Part shown: positions 52,456-61,440 of the stretch, piece by piece
Position numbering within the stretch: position 1 is the stretch's first letter
How the letters are laid out: each line of letters begins with the position of its first letter
DNA from: Bartonella sp. MM73XJBT.G
Lineage (GTDB): Bacteria > Pseudomonadota > Alphaproteobacteria > Rhizobiales > Rhizobiaceae
Assembly: GCF_028618435.1 (NCBI RefSeq)
Contig: NZ_JAQISW010000001.1
Location: 124,001-188,000, forward strand
Direction: 5' to 3'
Length of the DNA stretch: 64,000 bases
Position numbers and translations under genes: made by a program
Notes under the pieces: generated by a model
Database searches by the model: none
Told to the model about the DNA's origin: nothing
Seen by the model: the letters and a program-made list of their open reading frames with translations, nothing else

Positions 52456-53039
52456 GTATCTCTAAAACAAGTAAGTAAATTGAGAATCCAATGGTACTCT
52501 GTTCCTCATAAGGGATATGATGAGCGGATAAATGAAAATACCCCTTATGAAAGCTTTCATATACAAAGTTTGCCGCAACATTAGAGACAAAAAAGAATAC
52601 GATAGTAGCAGTTTTCACCTTTATTAAGTCAAGCTGATACGCATAGGGTGCTACACCCTTATCTCCATCGATAAATAGAGTTTGAAATATTGAAAGTGTT
52701 TATTAAATGATTACAATTGTTTACAAAAATACTTGTTATTCGTTTTTTCGATTTCAGTTTCTATGCTCCTCTTCTTTTCTTAATAAACTATAAAGTTAAT
52801 ATATTGATTATAAATAATAAATCATAATTCTATATTGAATTTAAGCTGCTTTAAATTGTTATTTTTCATTGTTTCAAATCTTTTTATTTTATTTTTAATG
52901 CAAAAAAATCTAACAAATCAAAGTGATAGACCTATAAATATATTTTTTTTGTTTCATAATGTAAAACCCACTGTGCACCACCATTTTTATGGCTATGAAA
53001 AAACAATTGCATCATCGTATTATTTTACAGCTCTCAATG

Positions 53040-53255
53040 TTGTCTTATAGCTTCTTGCATTTTAGAGAATTTATGAGCGCTATTTTTACTCCTTTTTAGA
53101 ACTTTTTATCCGCACGCCAATCCTAATCGTATCGTGCAGGAAAATGATCTTGATTGCTTTAATATAAACAGATTTGTCATCAGAAAACCTTACGATATTT
53201 TTTTAGGGGTATTTAGAATTAATATATCTTTATATATCAATATGTTATATAAAAA
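53040..53255 (-). repeat. Degenerate dispersed repeat, copy C
   Basis: On the reverse strand: ACAAATCTGTTTATATTAAA, AGCAATCAAGATCATTTT, CCTGCACGATACGATTAGG and CGTGCGGATAAAAAGTTC, lining up with the first half of copy B (TTTGCACATTATAAGC ... TGTGGATAAAAACTGTAC). Opposite in orientation to copy G, 600 bp away. Confidence 0.5.
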
Positions 53256-53316
53256 CTCAACCCAATTAGATTTTCTGGCTGGGTAGAGCAGATGCAATCT
53301 TGAAAATTGAAAAATA

Positions 53317-53643
53317 GCGCGATGTTACGCGCCACTTTCCTCATCACTGTGAAGGTAGATATTTTATAGGTGGAAATTATAGGGTTCCTGTGAATATAAA
53401 AAGCTTCTTAGCTTCGTCTTTTTCTTTTGCAAAAATACGGTGAAGACAGAAATATTTTTCATGGAAATGAACTTTTTCCTTACCAATTTGTAAGGTTCAT
53501 TGCTTTGATAAATCTCTTGTAATTTTTAAATAAATCTCCATAATAAGAGGAGATATGCTGGAATTCCGCCAGTGATTCTGAAGGTTTTTTGTATTCGCCA
53601 AATTAAGGCTTATACAAAGCTTGTCTCTTTAAAGACAGAGACA
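53317..53643 (+). promoter_or_regulatory. Structured leader of the Bax inhibitor-1 gene
   Basis: Two hairpins are visible: GCGCG/CGCGC (53317-53321 with 53328-53332, 6-nt loop) and TGTCTCT/AGAGACA (53622-53628 with 53637-53643, 8-nt loop). Between them AGAGGAG sits just before a six-codon frame (ATGCTGGAATTCCGCCAGTGA as codons M-L-E-F-R-Q). Whether this is a real leader is inference. Confidence 0.3.
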
Positions 53644-53692
53644 TTTAAAAAAACCAGTGCCTGACGGGACATATGCTAAAGGATTTTATATT

Positions 53693-54466
53693 ATGGCTAA
53701 TTTTAAAAATTTACGTTCAGCGCCTGCTTCTCATGCTGATGCATCAATTGATCAGGGATTGCGTGACTATATGTTGGGTGTTTACAATACAATGGCCATT
53801 GGTTTGCTTATTACAGCTGCTGCTGCCTATGCAATTGTATCATTAGCAACAACAACCGATATGAGCCAAGCAGCCGCTCAGATCAATAGCAGTGTTTATT
53901 TAACATCATTTGGAGTAACATTTTATACATCACCATTCTCTTATATTGTGATGTTTGCGCCCCTCATTGCAGTTTTATTCCTTAGTTTTAAAATTAATAC
54001 ATTGAGTACAAATGCTGCTCGTAGCCTCTTTTTTGGCTATGCTGCTCTGGTTGGGCTTTCATTATCTTCAATCGTTTTACGTTATACGACAGAGAGTATT
54101 GTACAAACCTTTGTCATTTCCGCTGCAACTTTTGGAGCTCTTTCACTTTATGGATACACAACAAAGCGTGATCTTACAGCAATGGGTTCATTCTTTTTCA
54201 TAGGTTTGATCGGTTTGATGCTTTCCATGGTTGTGAATATTTTTCTTGGATCAAGCGCTTTGCAATTTGCTATCTCCGTTATCGGTGTTTTTATCTTTGC
54301 TGGTTTGACAGCTTACGACACTCAAAACATTAAGTTGATGTATTATGAAGGAGATCAAGGCGACACCAGAGGTCGTAAAGTTATTATGGGCGCGTTGAGT
54401 CTTTATCTTGATTTCATCAATATGTTTGTTTTCTTGCTACAATTTCTCGGTTCAAACCGTGATTGA
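53693..54466 (+). CDS. Bax inhibitor-1/YccA family membrane protein
   Basis: A 257-residue protein with about seven membrane spans, the BI-1/TMBIM (YccA, YbhL) pattern: YNTMAIGLLITAAAAYAIV, YIVMFAPLIAVLFLSF, SLFFGYAALVGLSLSSIVL, TFVISAATFGALSLYGYTT, GSFFFIGLIGLMLSMVVNIF, and FAGLTAYDTQNIKLMYYEG with the conserved aspartate pair near the C-terminus. Relatives act as calcium-leak channels or modulate membrane proteases; the role here is unknown. Start ATG 53693 has AAGGA upstream; the frame extends 12 codons earlier without support. It ends in a strong terminator. Confidence 0.92.
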   Translation: MANFKNLRSAPASHADASIDQGLRDYMLGVYNTMAIGLLITAAAAYAIVSLATTTDMSQAAAQINSSVYLTSFGVTFYTSPFSYIVMFAPLIAVLFLSFKINTLSTNAARSLFFGYAALVGLSLSSIVLRYTTESIVQTFVISAATFGALSLYGYTTKRDLTAMGSFFFIGLIGLMLSMVVNIFLGSSALQFAISVIGVFIFAGLTAYDTQNIKLMYYEGDQGDTRGRKVIMGALSLYLDFINMFVFLLQFLGSNRD

Positions 54467-54488
54467 TTGCAGAAATCATCGCTTAATG

Positions 54489-54530
54489 AAAGAACCTTGT
54501 TTCTAAATGAGACAAGGTTCTTTCGTTTTT
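54489..54530 (+). terminator. Rho-independent terminator after the BI-1 gene
   Basis: AAAGAACCTTGT (54489-54500) and ACAAGGTTCTTT (54512-54523) form a perfect 12-bp stem with an 11-nt loop, followed by CGTTTTT. It lies 22 bases after the stop codon. The ATG inside the loop at 54507 is in frame with the next gene but is unlikely to be its start. Confidence 0.88.
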
Positions 54531-54578
54531 AGTGTAAATTTTTATCCTTTGCCTTTTAGGGATTATTCTTTTCGTAAA

Positions 54579-55442
54579 ATGACAAAAATACTTTACAAGC
54601 AAAAACTCCCTTGGTTTAGCGATTTTATTCAACAAAAGCTCCATAAAACCCTTTTAAAAGCAATCCATAGCCGTTCTCACCATACGTCAAATATCCTCAA
54701 CCCAAATAATCATTATGACCTGACCGTTGCCTCTTATAATGTGCATAAATGTGTAGGTGTTGATAAAATTTTTAATCCTACACGAATTGTCCGTGTTATT
54801 AATGAATTACAAGTTGATATCCTTGCTCTTCAAGAAGCAGATAAACGTTTTGGAGAACGTATTGGTTTGATTAATCTTCAGCTGTTAAAAGCTGAAACCA
54901 ATTTGATCCCTGTACCTCTCAATACTATGTCACCTCATGGTCACGGTTGGCATGGGAACGCTCTCTTTTTGCGAAAGGGATATGTACGTGATACTTTACA
55001 AGTCTCTCTTCCTGGTATTGAACCACGTGGTGCTATCATTGTCGAGCTGGAAATGGCAGCAGGCCCTATTCGTATTATCGCGGCTCATTTTGGCTTATTA
55101 CGTTATTCTCGTAAACAACAAACAAAAATGCTCCTTGCAATTTTGCAAAAACGCTCCCTTATGCCTACACTTCTTATCGGAGATTTTAACGAATGGCGGA
55201 TGGGAAAAGGCTCATCTTTAAACCATTTTTATCCCTATTTTGATAGCACATTTAAAGTTGTACCAAGCTTTCCCTCTCGCTTTCCTTTTCTTGCTCTTGA
55301 TAGAATTTTTGCCTTTCCTCACCAATTGGTAACAAGTCTTGAAAATCACCATTCACCACTTGCGCGTATTGCCTCAGATCATTTGCCAATCAAAGCTTAT
55401 CTTAATCTTGCTAATGCAATAAATATCCTTAAAAATAAATGA
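54579..55442 (+). CDS. Endonuclease/exonuclease/phosphatase family protein
   Basis: A 287-residue member of the EEP (DNase I-like) metal-dependent phosphohydrolase superfamily. All the fold's motifs are present: ASYNVHKCVG, ILALQEADKRFG (catalytic glutamate), IIAAHFGLLRYSRKQQ, LIGDFNEWR (GDxN) and IASDHLPIKAYL (SDH). Targets in this superfamily range from DNA to phospholipids and inositol phosphates, so the substrate is open. I start it at ATG 54579, because the upstream ATG 54507 lies inside the preceding terminator. No signal peptide is obvious. Confidence 0.87.
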   Translation: MTKILYKQKLPWFSDFIQQKLHKTLLKAIHSRSHHTSNILNPNNHYDLTVASYNVHKCVGVDKIFNPTRIVRVINELQVDILALQEADKRFGERIGLINLQLLKAETNLIPVPLNTMSPHGHGWHGNALFLRKGYVRDTLQVSLPGIEPRGAIIVELEMAAGPIRIIAAHFGLLRYSRKQQTKMLLAILQKRSLMPTLLIGDFNEWRMGKGSSLNHFYPYFDSTFKVVPSFPSRFPFLALDRIFAFPHQLVTSLENHHSPLARIASDHLPIKAYLNLANAINILKNK

Positions 55443-55448
55443 AAAAAG

Positions 55449-58355
55449 TTAATGTGCCTCATCCCAATTTTGAGCCGTCATGACTTTCACTTCAAGGGGT
55501 ACAGACAAAGAGAGAACAGGCATTGTAGCATTTTCCATAACATTTTTAACAACAGCCATGGTTTTTTTACTCTCCTCTTCTGGTACTTCAAAAATCAATT
55601 CATCATGCACTTGCAGCAACATTTTTGCTGATAGATTTTTTTCTTTTAAAGCATCTTCCATCTGTATCATGGCGCGGCGAATAATATCGGCCGCAGAACC
55701 TTGAATGGGAGCATTGATGGCCGCTCTCTCATTAAGAGAACGAATTTTTACATTCTTTGCTTTTATTTCTGGATAATGGATACGACGTCCAAAAATTGTT
55801 TCTACATAACCATTCTCACGCGCAAAGCTTTTAGTCTTTTCCATATAATCTTTAATTTCTGGAAATCTTTCAAAATAAAGTTGAATATAACGACCTGCTT
55901 CTTGACGTGAAATCCCTAATTGATTGGCTAATCCAAAAGCTGAAATACCATAAATAATACCAAAATTAATCGCTTTTGCACGCCTTCGTATATCTGAGGG
56001 CATTCCCTCTATCACAACGCCAAACATTTCTGACGCCGTTATAGCGTGAATATCATGTCCTTGAGCAAAAGCTTCTTTTAATGCTTTTATATCAGCAATA
56101 TGTGCAAGAATACGCAATTCAATCTGGCTATAATCTGCCGAAAGCAACACATGTCCTTTTGGAGCAATAAAAGCTGTGCGGATTTTACGTCCCTCCACAG
56201 TCCGTACCGGAATATTTTGCAAATTTGGTTCTGATGATGATAACCGCCCCGTTGATGTTGTTGCCAAAGAATAATTCGTATGAACACGTCCTGTTTTTGG
56301 TAAAATATAAGAGGGTAAAGCATCTGTATAAGTCGATTTTAGTTTTGTAAGCTGGCGCCAATCAATAACTTTACGTGGCAAAATATGACCTTCGGCCGCT
56401 AATTCTTCTAAGGTCTGTGCAGAAGTTGACCACTGTCCCCCCTTGGTTTTAGCTCCTCCAGGCAATCCCATTTTACCAAAAAGAATATCACCTAATTGCT
56501 TTGGTGAAGCAAGATTGAATTTCTCATCCGCGAGTTGATAAATTTCCTCTTCTAGAAAAGCAGCAGCCTGCGCTAATTCTCCTGAAAGACGCAACAGAAT
56601 CTGTCTATCAACAAGAATTCCACGTTCTTCCATTCTTGCAAGAACTTCTATGAGTGGTCTATCAAGACGTTCATAGATTTTAGTCATTCCTTGAGAGACA
56701 AGTTGCGGTTTTAAAACTTGCCACAAACGGAGTGTTACATCAGCATCTTCAGCCGCATAAAGCGTTGCTTGTTTCAAATCTACTTGTGCAAAAGAAGTGA
56801 TTTTTTTTCCATTATGTGTTAAATCCTTATAGGCAATTGTTGTATGTCCAAGCCAACGCTTAGATAAATCATCCATATTATGCGTCAATGTTCCAGCATC
56901 TAAAGCATAGGAAAACAACATGGTGTCATCAAAACAACGTATCACGATGCCATATTGTTTCATCACCAACCAATCATATTTTACATTCTGACCAACTTTT
57001 AACACCGCAGAATCTTCTAATATTGGCTTTAAAAGTGCTAAAGCCTTCTCGGTTTTAATTTGTTCTGCAATGCGTGCGCCTCCCAAAAGATCATCTTCCC
57101 CTTCAACATGCTCAAGAGGTATATAAGCTGCTTTTTCCGGTTGTAATGCTAAGGAAAAGCCAACAAGCTTTGCTTGCATGGGATCAAGGGATGTTGTTTC
57201 AGTATCAAATGCAAAAAAGCCTTGCTCTTCTGCTTGCCATAACCATTCTTGCAAAACGCCTTCGTCAAGAATCGTTGTATAAGAATCTCTTGTAATTTTT
57301 TGAGTTAGTGCTTGATCTTTGCGTTTTTCTGCTAGCTGTTGTGGAGAGTTCTCAGAAAAGTTATGAGGAAGTGTGCTATCTTCTTTTTTTACATTAGAAT
57401 CATGCTCCTTTTCAGATTTTTCCCACTCAACAGCTATATCAAGGGCATCAATAGCTGCTGCATCACATGACGTTGCTTCTGCCACGCGACGCGTGAGTGT
57501 GGAAAATTCCATCGCTTTCAAAAAAGAAATTAAGCGTGGTCCATCTTGTTGCTCCAAAATAAAATCATCTAAATCGCTGTCTATAGGAACATCTGTTTTA
57601 AGTCTAACAAGTTCACGAGAAATTTTAACCTGTTCACTATAAGTTTGTATGTTTTCACGTCGTTTTGTTTGTTTAATTTCAGTCACACGTTGCAATAAAA
57701 GATCAAGAGAATCAAATTGATTCAATAATTGGGCAGCAATTTTAGGACCAATGCCTGGAACACCTGGTACATTATCCGTTGCATCTCCAATTAATGCTTG
57801 TAAATCGATCATCTTTTCAGGGGGAACACCCCATTTTTCTATAACTTCTGAGATACCTATATGCTTGTCTTTCATCCCATCATACAAAGAAACATGCTTA
57901 TTGACGAGTTGCATAAGATCCTTATCAGAAGAGATAATGGTTGTTTTTGCACCAACCTTTGTTGCCAATTGTGCATAGGTCGCTATCAAATCATCTGCCT
58001 CAAATCCTTCCTTTTCAATACAAGGCAAATTAAAAGCCTTTGTTGCTTGGCGTATTAAAGCGAATTGAGGAATTAAATCTTCGGGAGGTTCAGAGCGATT
58101 CGCTTTATACTGAGGATAGATTTGTTTTCGAAAAGTATCAGATGAATAATCAAAAATAACAGCAAAGTGTGTTGGAATAATACCTGTCGCTGTGTTACGA
58201 GTGTCACAGAGTAATTTCCATAACATATTACAAAAACCAGCTACTGCTCCTATAGGAAGTCCATCCTTTTTACGTTTTAAAGGTGGTAAAGCATAGTAAG
58301 CACGAAAAACATAGCCTGATCCATCAACCAACAAAAGATGATCTGTTGCTTTCAT
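55449..58355 (-). CDS. polA: DNA polymerase I
   Basis: A 968-residue Pol I for gap filling, primer removal and repair. Three domains are intact. The 5' nuclease (residues 1 to ~290) has FAVIFDYSSDTFRKQIYPQYKANR and GVPGIGPKIAAQLL. The 3'-5' proofreading domain (~370-560) has FFAFDTETTSLDPMQ with both metal-binding acids and YAAEDADVTLRLW. The polymerase domain has motif A LLSADYSQIELRILAHI (~740), motif B RRRAKAINFGIIYGIS (~785) and motif C LLQVHDELIFEVP (~917). Transcribed away from the candidate origin. Convergent with the EEP gene, six bases apart. Confidence 0.97.
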   Translation of the reverse strand: MKATDHLLLVDGSGYVFRAYYALPPLKRKKDGLPIGAVAGFCNMLWKLLCDTRNTATGIIPTHFAVIFDYSSDTFRKQIYPQYKANRSEPPEDLIPQFALIRQATKAFNLPCIEKEGFEADDLIATYAQLATKVGAKTTIISSDKDLMQLVNKHVSLYDGMKDKHIGISEVIEKWGVPPEKMIDLQALIGDATDNVPGVPGIGPKIAAQLLNQFDSLDLLLQRVTEIKQTKRRENIQTYSEQVKISRELVRLKTDVPIDSDLDDFILEQQDGPRLISFLKAMEFSTLTRRVAEATSCDAAAIDALDIAVEWEKSEKEHDSNVKKEDSTLPHNFSENSPQQLAEKRKDQALTQKITRDSYTTILDEGVLQEWLWQAEEQGFFAFDTETTSLDPMQAKLVGFSLALQPEKAAYIPLEHVEGEDDLLGGARIAEQIKTEKALALLKPILEDSAVLKVGQNVKYDWLVMKQYGIVIRCFDDTMLFSYALDAGTLTHNMDDLSKRWLGHTTIAYKDLTHNGKKITSFAQVDLKQATLYAAEDADVTLRLWQVLKPQLVSQGMTKIYERLDRPLIEVLARMEERGILVDRQILLRLSGELAQAAAFLEEEIYQLADEKFNLASPKQLGDILFGKMGLPGGAKTKGGQWSTSAQTLEELAAEGHILPRKVIDWRQLTKLKSTYTDALPSYILPKTGRVHTNYSLATTSTGRLSSSEPNLQNIPVRTVEGRKIRTAFIAPKGHVLLSADYSQIELRILAHIADIKALKEAFAQGHDIHAITASEMFGVVIEGMPSDIRRRAKAINFGIIYGISAFGLANQLGISRQEAGRYIQLYFERFPEIKDYMEKTKSFARENGYVETIFGRRIHYPEIKAKNVKIRSLNERAAINAPIQGSAADIIRRAMIQMEDALKEKNLSAKMLLQVHDELIFEVPEEESKKTMAVVKNVMENATMPVLSLSVPLEVKVMTAQNWDEAH

Positions 58356-58475
58356 GACAATTTTATTTCTCCATTTCAGCTAAAAAATACATTCCCCTTA
58401 ATATATTTTTTTCATTTTGCCTCTAAAAAGCCATTTTTTCTTTCCATAAGACGTGAAGTCGTTGCATTTTATATT

Positions 58476-58605
58476 ATGTACCTAGAGCTTTTCTTTGCTG
58501 TTACAGGATTAATAGCTTTCATTTTGCTCCTCCTATGATAGCTGAGGTACGATGTAGCGACAAGGTCGTTGTGGTGTTCCCCTCCCCACAACGACCGTTT
58601 TTTTT
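58476..58605 (+). ncRNA. Candidate small RNA antisense in direction to polA and dnaQ
   Basis: A plus-strand terminator (58564-58605) stands alone between two minus-strand genes, so something is transcribed rightward into it. The preceding ~90 bases contain an anti-Shine-Dalgarno-like CTCCTCC (58527-58533), as in many Rhizobiales trans-acting RNAs. They also contain a 20-codon hydrophobic frame from ATG 58476 (YLELFFAVTGLIAFILLLL, then TGATAG) with no ribosome binding site. Either a regulatory RNA or a tiny membrane peptide gene would explain the terminator. The 5' end is a guess, and no promoter could be fixed. Confidence 0.4.
58564..58605 (+). terminator. Strong rho-independent terminator on the plus strand
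   Basis: GGTCGTTGTGG (58564-58574) pairs with CCACAACGACC (58586-58596), an 11-bp perfect stem with an 11-nt C-rich loop, followed by G and eight Ts. On the minus strand there is no U run after the stem, so it works rightward only. No annotated plus-strand gene precedes it. Confidence 0.85.
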
Positions 58606-58664
58606 GATATCCGTATTTTATATTTTTAATCTTAAATAACCTTTTTAGAAAAAAGGTAAGAATG

Positions 58665-59372
58665 TTATTCATGAATTTTGAAATTATTCCACAGAGCTTT
58701 TTCACCCATTTTATTGATAAAATCAGCATGCAACTTTTTTTCTTGTGCACTCAACCTTGAAGGTAAAGCTTGTGGACGAGATTTAACTGCATAAGGTGTA
58801 TCTTTATCATTTTTGATATGTTCATTAACATTTCTTTTGTTCTCAAAACCCAATACACCCTGCTTTCCACCAATCAGTTCAATATAAACATCGGCTAAAA
58901 TCTCCGCATCAAGCAAAGCGCCATGAAGAACACGATGACTATTATCAATTCCGAAACGTTTGCATAAAATATCAAGAGAATTAGGACCCATAGGAAATTT
59001 ACGCCGCGCCATAGCCAATGTATCAAGAATATTATCAACACTGATAAGCGGCTTATTGACGCGTTTTAATTCTGCATTAATAAAACCTATATCAAAACTT
59101 GCATTATGGGCAATCATTGTTGCGCCATTGATAAATTCCAAAAATTCATCAGCAATATCACTAAAGCTTTTTTCATTTTTTAGGCGTTCATTGGTTAATC
59201 CATGAATTGCTACAACTTCATCAGGTATAAGAACACCTTGTGGATTCAAATAAACATGGAATCGGCGTTCTGTAAGATAACGATCAACCATCTCAACACA
59301 ACCGATTTCGATTATGCGATCTTTCTCTTTATCTAAACCTGTTGTTTCTGTATCAAAAATAACTTCACGCAT
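58665..59372 (-). CDS. dnaQ: DNA polymerase III epsilon subunit (proofreading exonuclease)
   Basis: A 235-residue DnaQ, the 3'-5' exonuclease of the replicative polymerase. Exo I is IFDTETTGLDKEKDRIIEIG (~5-24), Exo II is TMIAHNASFDIGFINAEL (~92-109), and Exo III is HRVLHGALLDAEILADVY (~150-167) with the HxxxxD pair. The C-terminal ~65 residues are the variable alpha-binding tail. Last gene of ppsR-maf-aroE-coaE-dnaQ, four bases after coaE. Confidence 0.96.
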   Translation of the reverse strand: MREVIFDTETTGLDKEKDRIIEIGCVEMVDRYLTERRFHVYLNPQGVLIPDEVVAIHGLTNERLKNEKSFSDIADEFLEFINGATMIAHNASFDIGFINAELKRVNKPLISVDNILDTLAMARRKFPMGPNSLDILCKRFGIDNSHRVLHGALLDAEILADVYIELIGGKQGVLGFENKRNVNEHIKNDKDTPYAVKSRPQALPSRLSAQEKKLHADFINKMGEKALWNNFKIHE

Positions 59373-59376
59373 GACT

Positions 59377-59964
59377 TCAATTCTTTAGTAAATTTTTTAT
59401 CACGTACAAAACTTGTTTACGGGTATTCTCTAAATCTTTTCCTGTATCAATAATAAAATCAGCACGTTTACGTTTTTCTTCATCAGACATTTGTCTAGCA
59501 TCAATAAAAGAAAATTTTTCTTCATTCATATCTTGGCGAATCATTACACGTGCTTTTTGTATTGCTCGTGTTGCAGAGACAACAACAACACTATCTACAC
59601 GTTTTTCACCATTTGTTTCAAAAAGAAGTGGAATCTCAAGAACAACTAATTTTTTTTCCTGTTGACGTGCTGTCTCAATAAATTCTTCTTCTTTTTTTTG
59701 TACTAAAGGATGTATTATCTTTTCTAATATTTGTAATTTTTTCTTATCACCAATCAAAATTTTAGAAAGCTTTTGGCGGTTAATCTTCCCATCCTCAATA
59801 ACATTGGGAAATATATGTGTTATAAGTGATACAGCCGGTTCACTCTTATAAAGTTGATGTACTGCTTCATCAGCGCTAAAAACAGGAACACCCGCTTGTT
59901 TAAAAAAATCAGCAACTGTCGATTTTCCCATAGCAATTGATCCGGTCAGCCCTATGATTTTCAT
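59377..59964 (-). CDS. coaE: Dephospho-CoA kinase
   Basis: A 195-residue P-loop kinase that adds the 3'-phosphate in the last step of coenzyme A synthesis. The ATP loop is [18 protein letters not shown] (~3-20); other CoaE blocks are [31 protein letters not shown] and [13 protein letters not shown]. Together with coaBC at 16 kb, two steps of the pathway lie in this window. The start ATG overlaps the aroE stop (ATGA). Confidence 0.96.
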   Translation of the reverse strand: MKIIGLTGSIAMGKSTVADFFKQAGVPVFSADEAVHQLYKSEPAVSLITHIFPNVIEDGKINRQKLSKILIGDKKKLQILEKIIHPLVQKKEEEFIETARQQEKKLVVLEIPLLFETNGEKRVDSVVVVSATRAIQKARVMIRQDMNEEKFSFIDARQMSDEEKRKRADFIIDTGKDLENTRKQVLYVIKNLLKN

Positions 59965-60842
59965 TCTGTCTTTTCACCCATACCCTGTAAAATTTCTGCT
60001 CGTAATGCTTTTGTAACCTGTGGTCTTATTCCAAACCACCGTTCAAATCCGAAAACAGCCTGATGTAAAAGCATACCAAGCCCATCAACAGTCCTTAAAC
60101 CATGTGCTTTTGCTTGTTGTAGAAAAGGTGTTAGCAATGGTGTGTAAACAATATCTGTTACCAATGCCGTTGTTTTTGCTTTATGAAAATCACAAAAAAA
60201 AGAATTTTCTTTTTCCTCAGATCGAGTTGTCATACCTATAGAGGTTGTATTGACAATTAAATCAGCTTGATAAAGTATTTTATCTATATTCTGCCAATCG
60301 TGAACTTCCACAGGTTTCCCGAAATGCTGTGCTAAATCTTCTGCTCGCCCCTTTGTACGATTAACTAAGCAAATGCGTTCAAACCCACGTTTTTTTAAGG
60401 CATACAGAACAGCACGTGCAGCACCACCTGCCCCAAAAATAACTGCTGTTTCTCCTACCCAATCAGGATAAAAATCATCAAGATTAGCACTAAAACCGTA
60501 AGAATCACTATTTGTAGCACAAAGTTTATTTTCTTCATACCAAAGCGTATTAACAGCACCAATCATTGTTGCTACATCATCTTTATAATTCGCTAAATGA
60601 AACGCTTCCTGTTTATAGGGTAGCGTGATATTCCCTCCACAAAACCCCCTTTTTTTTATAGATGTGAAAAAACCTCTAAATTCTTCAGATGTTACTTCTT
60701 GCGCAATATATTCACCTTGCAGATTATATTGTTTAAGCCAAAAATTATGAATTTTTGGCGATTTTGAATGGTGAATAGGAGTACCAACAACAAAAGCACA
60801 TGGAGCTTTTGTTGTTTCGTGCTTTCTTGTTAAATTAACCAT
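59961..60842 (-). CDS. aroE: Shikimate dehydrogenase
   Basis: A 293-residue AroE that reduces 3-dehydroshikimate to shikimate with NADPH. Substrate-binding motifs [15 protein letters not shown] and [11 protein letters not shown] (catalytic lysine ~72) and [11 protein letters not shown] (catalytic aspartate) are present, with the cofactor loop [16 protein letters not shown] (~135-150) and [11 protein letters not shown] for NADP. ATG 60842 is preceded by AGGGG; the in-frame TTG one codon earlier is not needed. It overlaps maf by eight bases and coaE by four. Confidence 0.95.
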   Translation of the reverse strand: MVNLTRKHETTKAPCAFVVGTPIHHSKSPKIHNFWLKQYNLQGEYIAQEVTSEEFRGFFTSIKKRGFCGGNITLPYKQEAFHLANYKDDVATMIGAVNTLWYEENKLCATNSDSYGFSANLDDFYPDWVGETAVIFGAGGAARAVLYALKKRGFERICLVNRTKGRAEDLAQHFGKPVEVHDWQNIDKILYQADLIVNTTSIGMTTRSEEKENSFFCDFHKAKTTALVTDIVYTPLLTPFLQQAKAHGLRTVDGLGMLLHQAVFGFERWFGIRPQVTKALRAEILQGMGEKTE

Positions 60843-61431
60843 CAATAACCCCTAAATGACGCAGTTTTATAAGTAAGGGCAACAAAGGTAAACCAATAAT
60901 GGTAAAAAAATCCCCTTCAATTTGATCAAAAAGATGAATTCCTTCTCCTTCAATTTGATAGACTCCCACACTATTTAAGACATCTATTCCCACGCGCACT
61001 AAATAACGTTCAATAAACTCTGATGAAAGAGAACGTACTAACATATGTGCACTAAAAGATTCTACCCAAATTTCTTGACCATTATGAAATAAAGCTACTG
61101 CACTATGAAGAGAATGTTTTTTTCCTGATAATTCGCATAAACGTTGATGTGCTTCCTTACTATTTATGACTTTATGAAGAACTTGACCTTCCAAATCAAG
61201 CACTTGATCGCAACCAATAACGAAAGCATCAGGAAAACGATCAGAAACATTTTTTGCTTTTGCACTCGCAAGAAAACAACTGAGTTCTTTAGGTGTTTTT
61301 TCTTTTGCTTTTTTTTCTACTTCTCTTTCATCAAAAGAAGCTCCTTCAACCAAAAAATTTAAACCCGCTTTTTTTAATAATTGTGCACGATGAAAACTAA
61401 GAGATGCTAATATTAAACTATTTATTGCCAT
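60835..61431 (-). CDS. Maf-family nucleoside triphosphate pyrophosphatase
   Basis: A 198-residue Maf/YhdE-type pyrophosphatase, a house-cleaning enzyme for non-canonical or modified nucleotides. The opening [19 protein letters not shown] is the Maf signature (SxxR), followed by [30 protein letters not shown] with the catalytic aspartate, and the C-terminal [31 protein letters not shown]. Second gene of the ppsR-maf-aroE-coaE-dnaQ run that flanks the origin in many alphaproteobacteria. Confidence 0.94.
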   Translation of the reverse strand: MAINSLILASLSFHRAQLLKKAGLNFLVEGASFDEREVEKKAKEKTPKELSCFLASAKAKNVSDRFPDAFVIGCDQVLDLEGQVLHKVINSKEAHQRLCELSGKKHSLHSAVALFHNGQEIWVESFSAHMLVRSLSSEFIERYLVRVGIDVLNSVGVYQIEGEGIHLFDQIEGDFFTIIGLPLLPLLIKLRHLGVIDG

Positions 61432-61440
61432 TAGATTCTC

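Larger units (their letters stand above)
52220..53692. other. 1.5-kb gap with two repeat copies and a structured leader
   Basis: Longest gap in the window. It holds repeat copies G (about 52,385-52,455) and C (about 53,040-53,255, opposite orientation). Short frames at 52415-52618 (minus) and 52835-53050 (plus) overlap these or lack binding sites and are not called. The right end carries hairpins and a mini-frame before the Bax inhibitor-1 gene. Confidence 0.55.
58356..58664. other. Gap between polA and dnaQ
   Basis: 309 bp. It holds a plus-strand candidate small RNA with a strong terminator (listed separately) and an 8-bp stem (ACCTTTTT/AAAAAGGT, 58639-58657) just after the dnaQ stop. The polA promoter must also lie here. 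Confidence 0.6.

Noticed and set aside
52415-52618. 67-codon minus-strand frame with a signal-like N-terminus (KTATIVFFFVSNVAANF)
   Set aside because: It runs antisense into repeat copy G and lacks a binding site; the hydrophobic start is probably chance, though a remnant of the repeat-borne gene is possible.
52835-53050. 71-codon plus-strand frame
   Set aside because: Phe/Leu/Ile-rich, no binding site, reaches repeat copy C.
54507-54578. Upstream start of the EEP-family gene
   Set aside because: The ATG lies in the loop of the BI-1 terminator, so the added 24 residues are probably not translated.
58469-58750. 93-codon minus-strand frame overlapping the end of dnaQ
   Set aside because: It overlaps dnaQ in another frame and reads antisense through the strong terminator.
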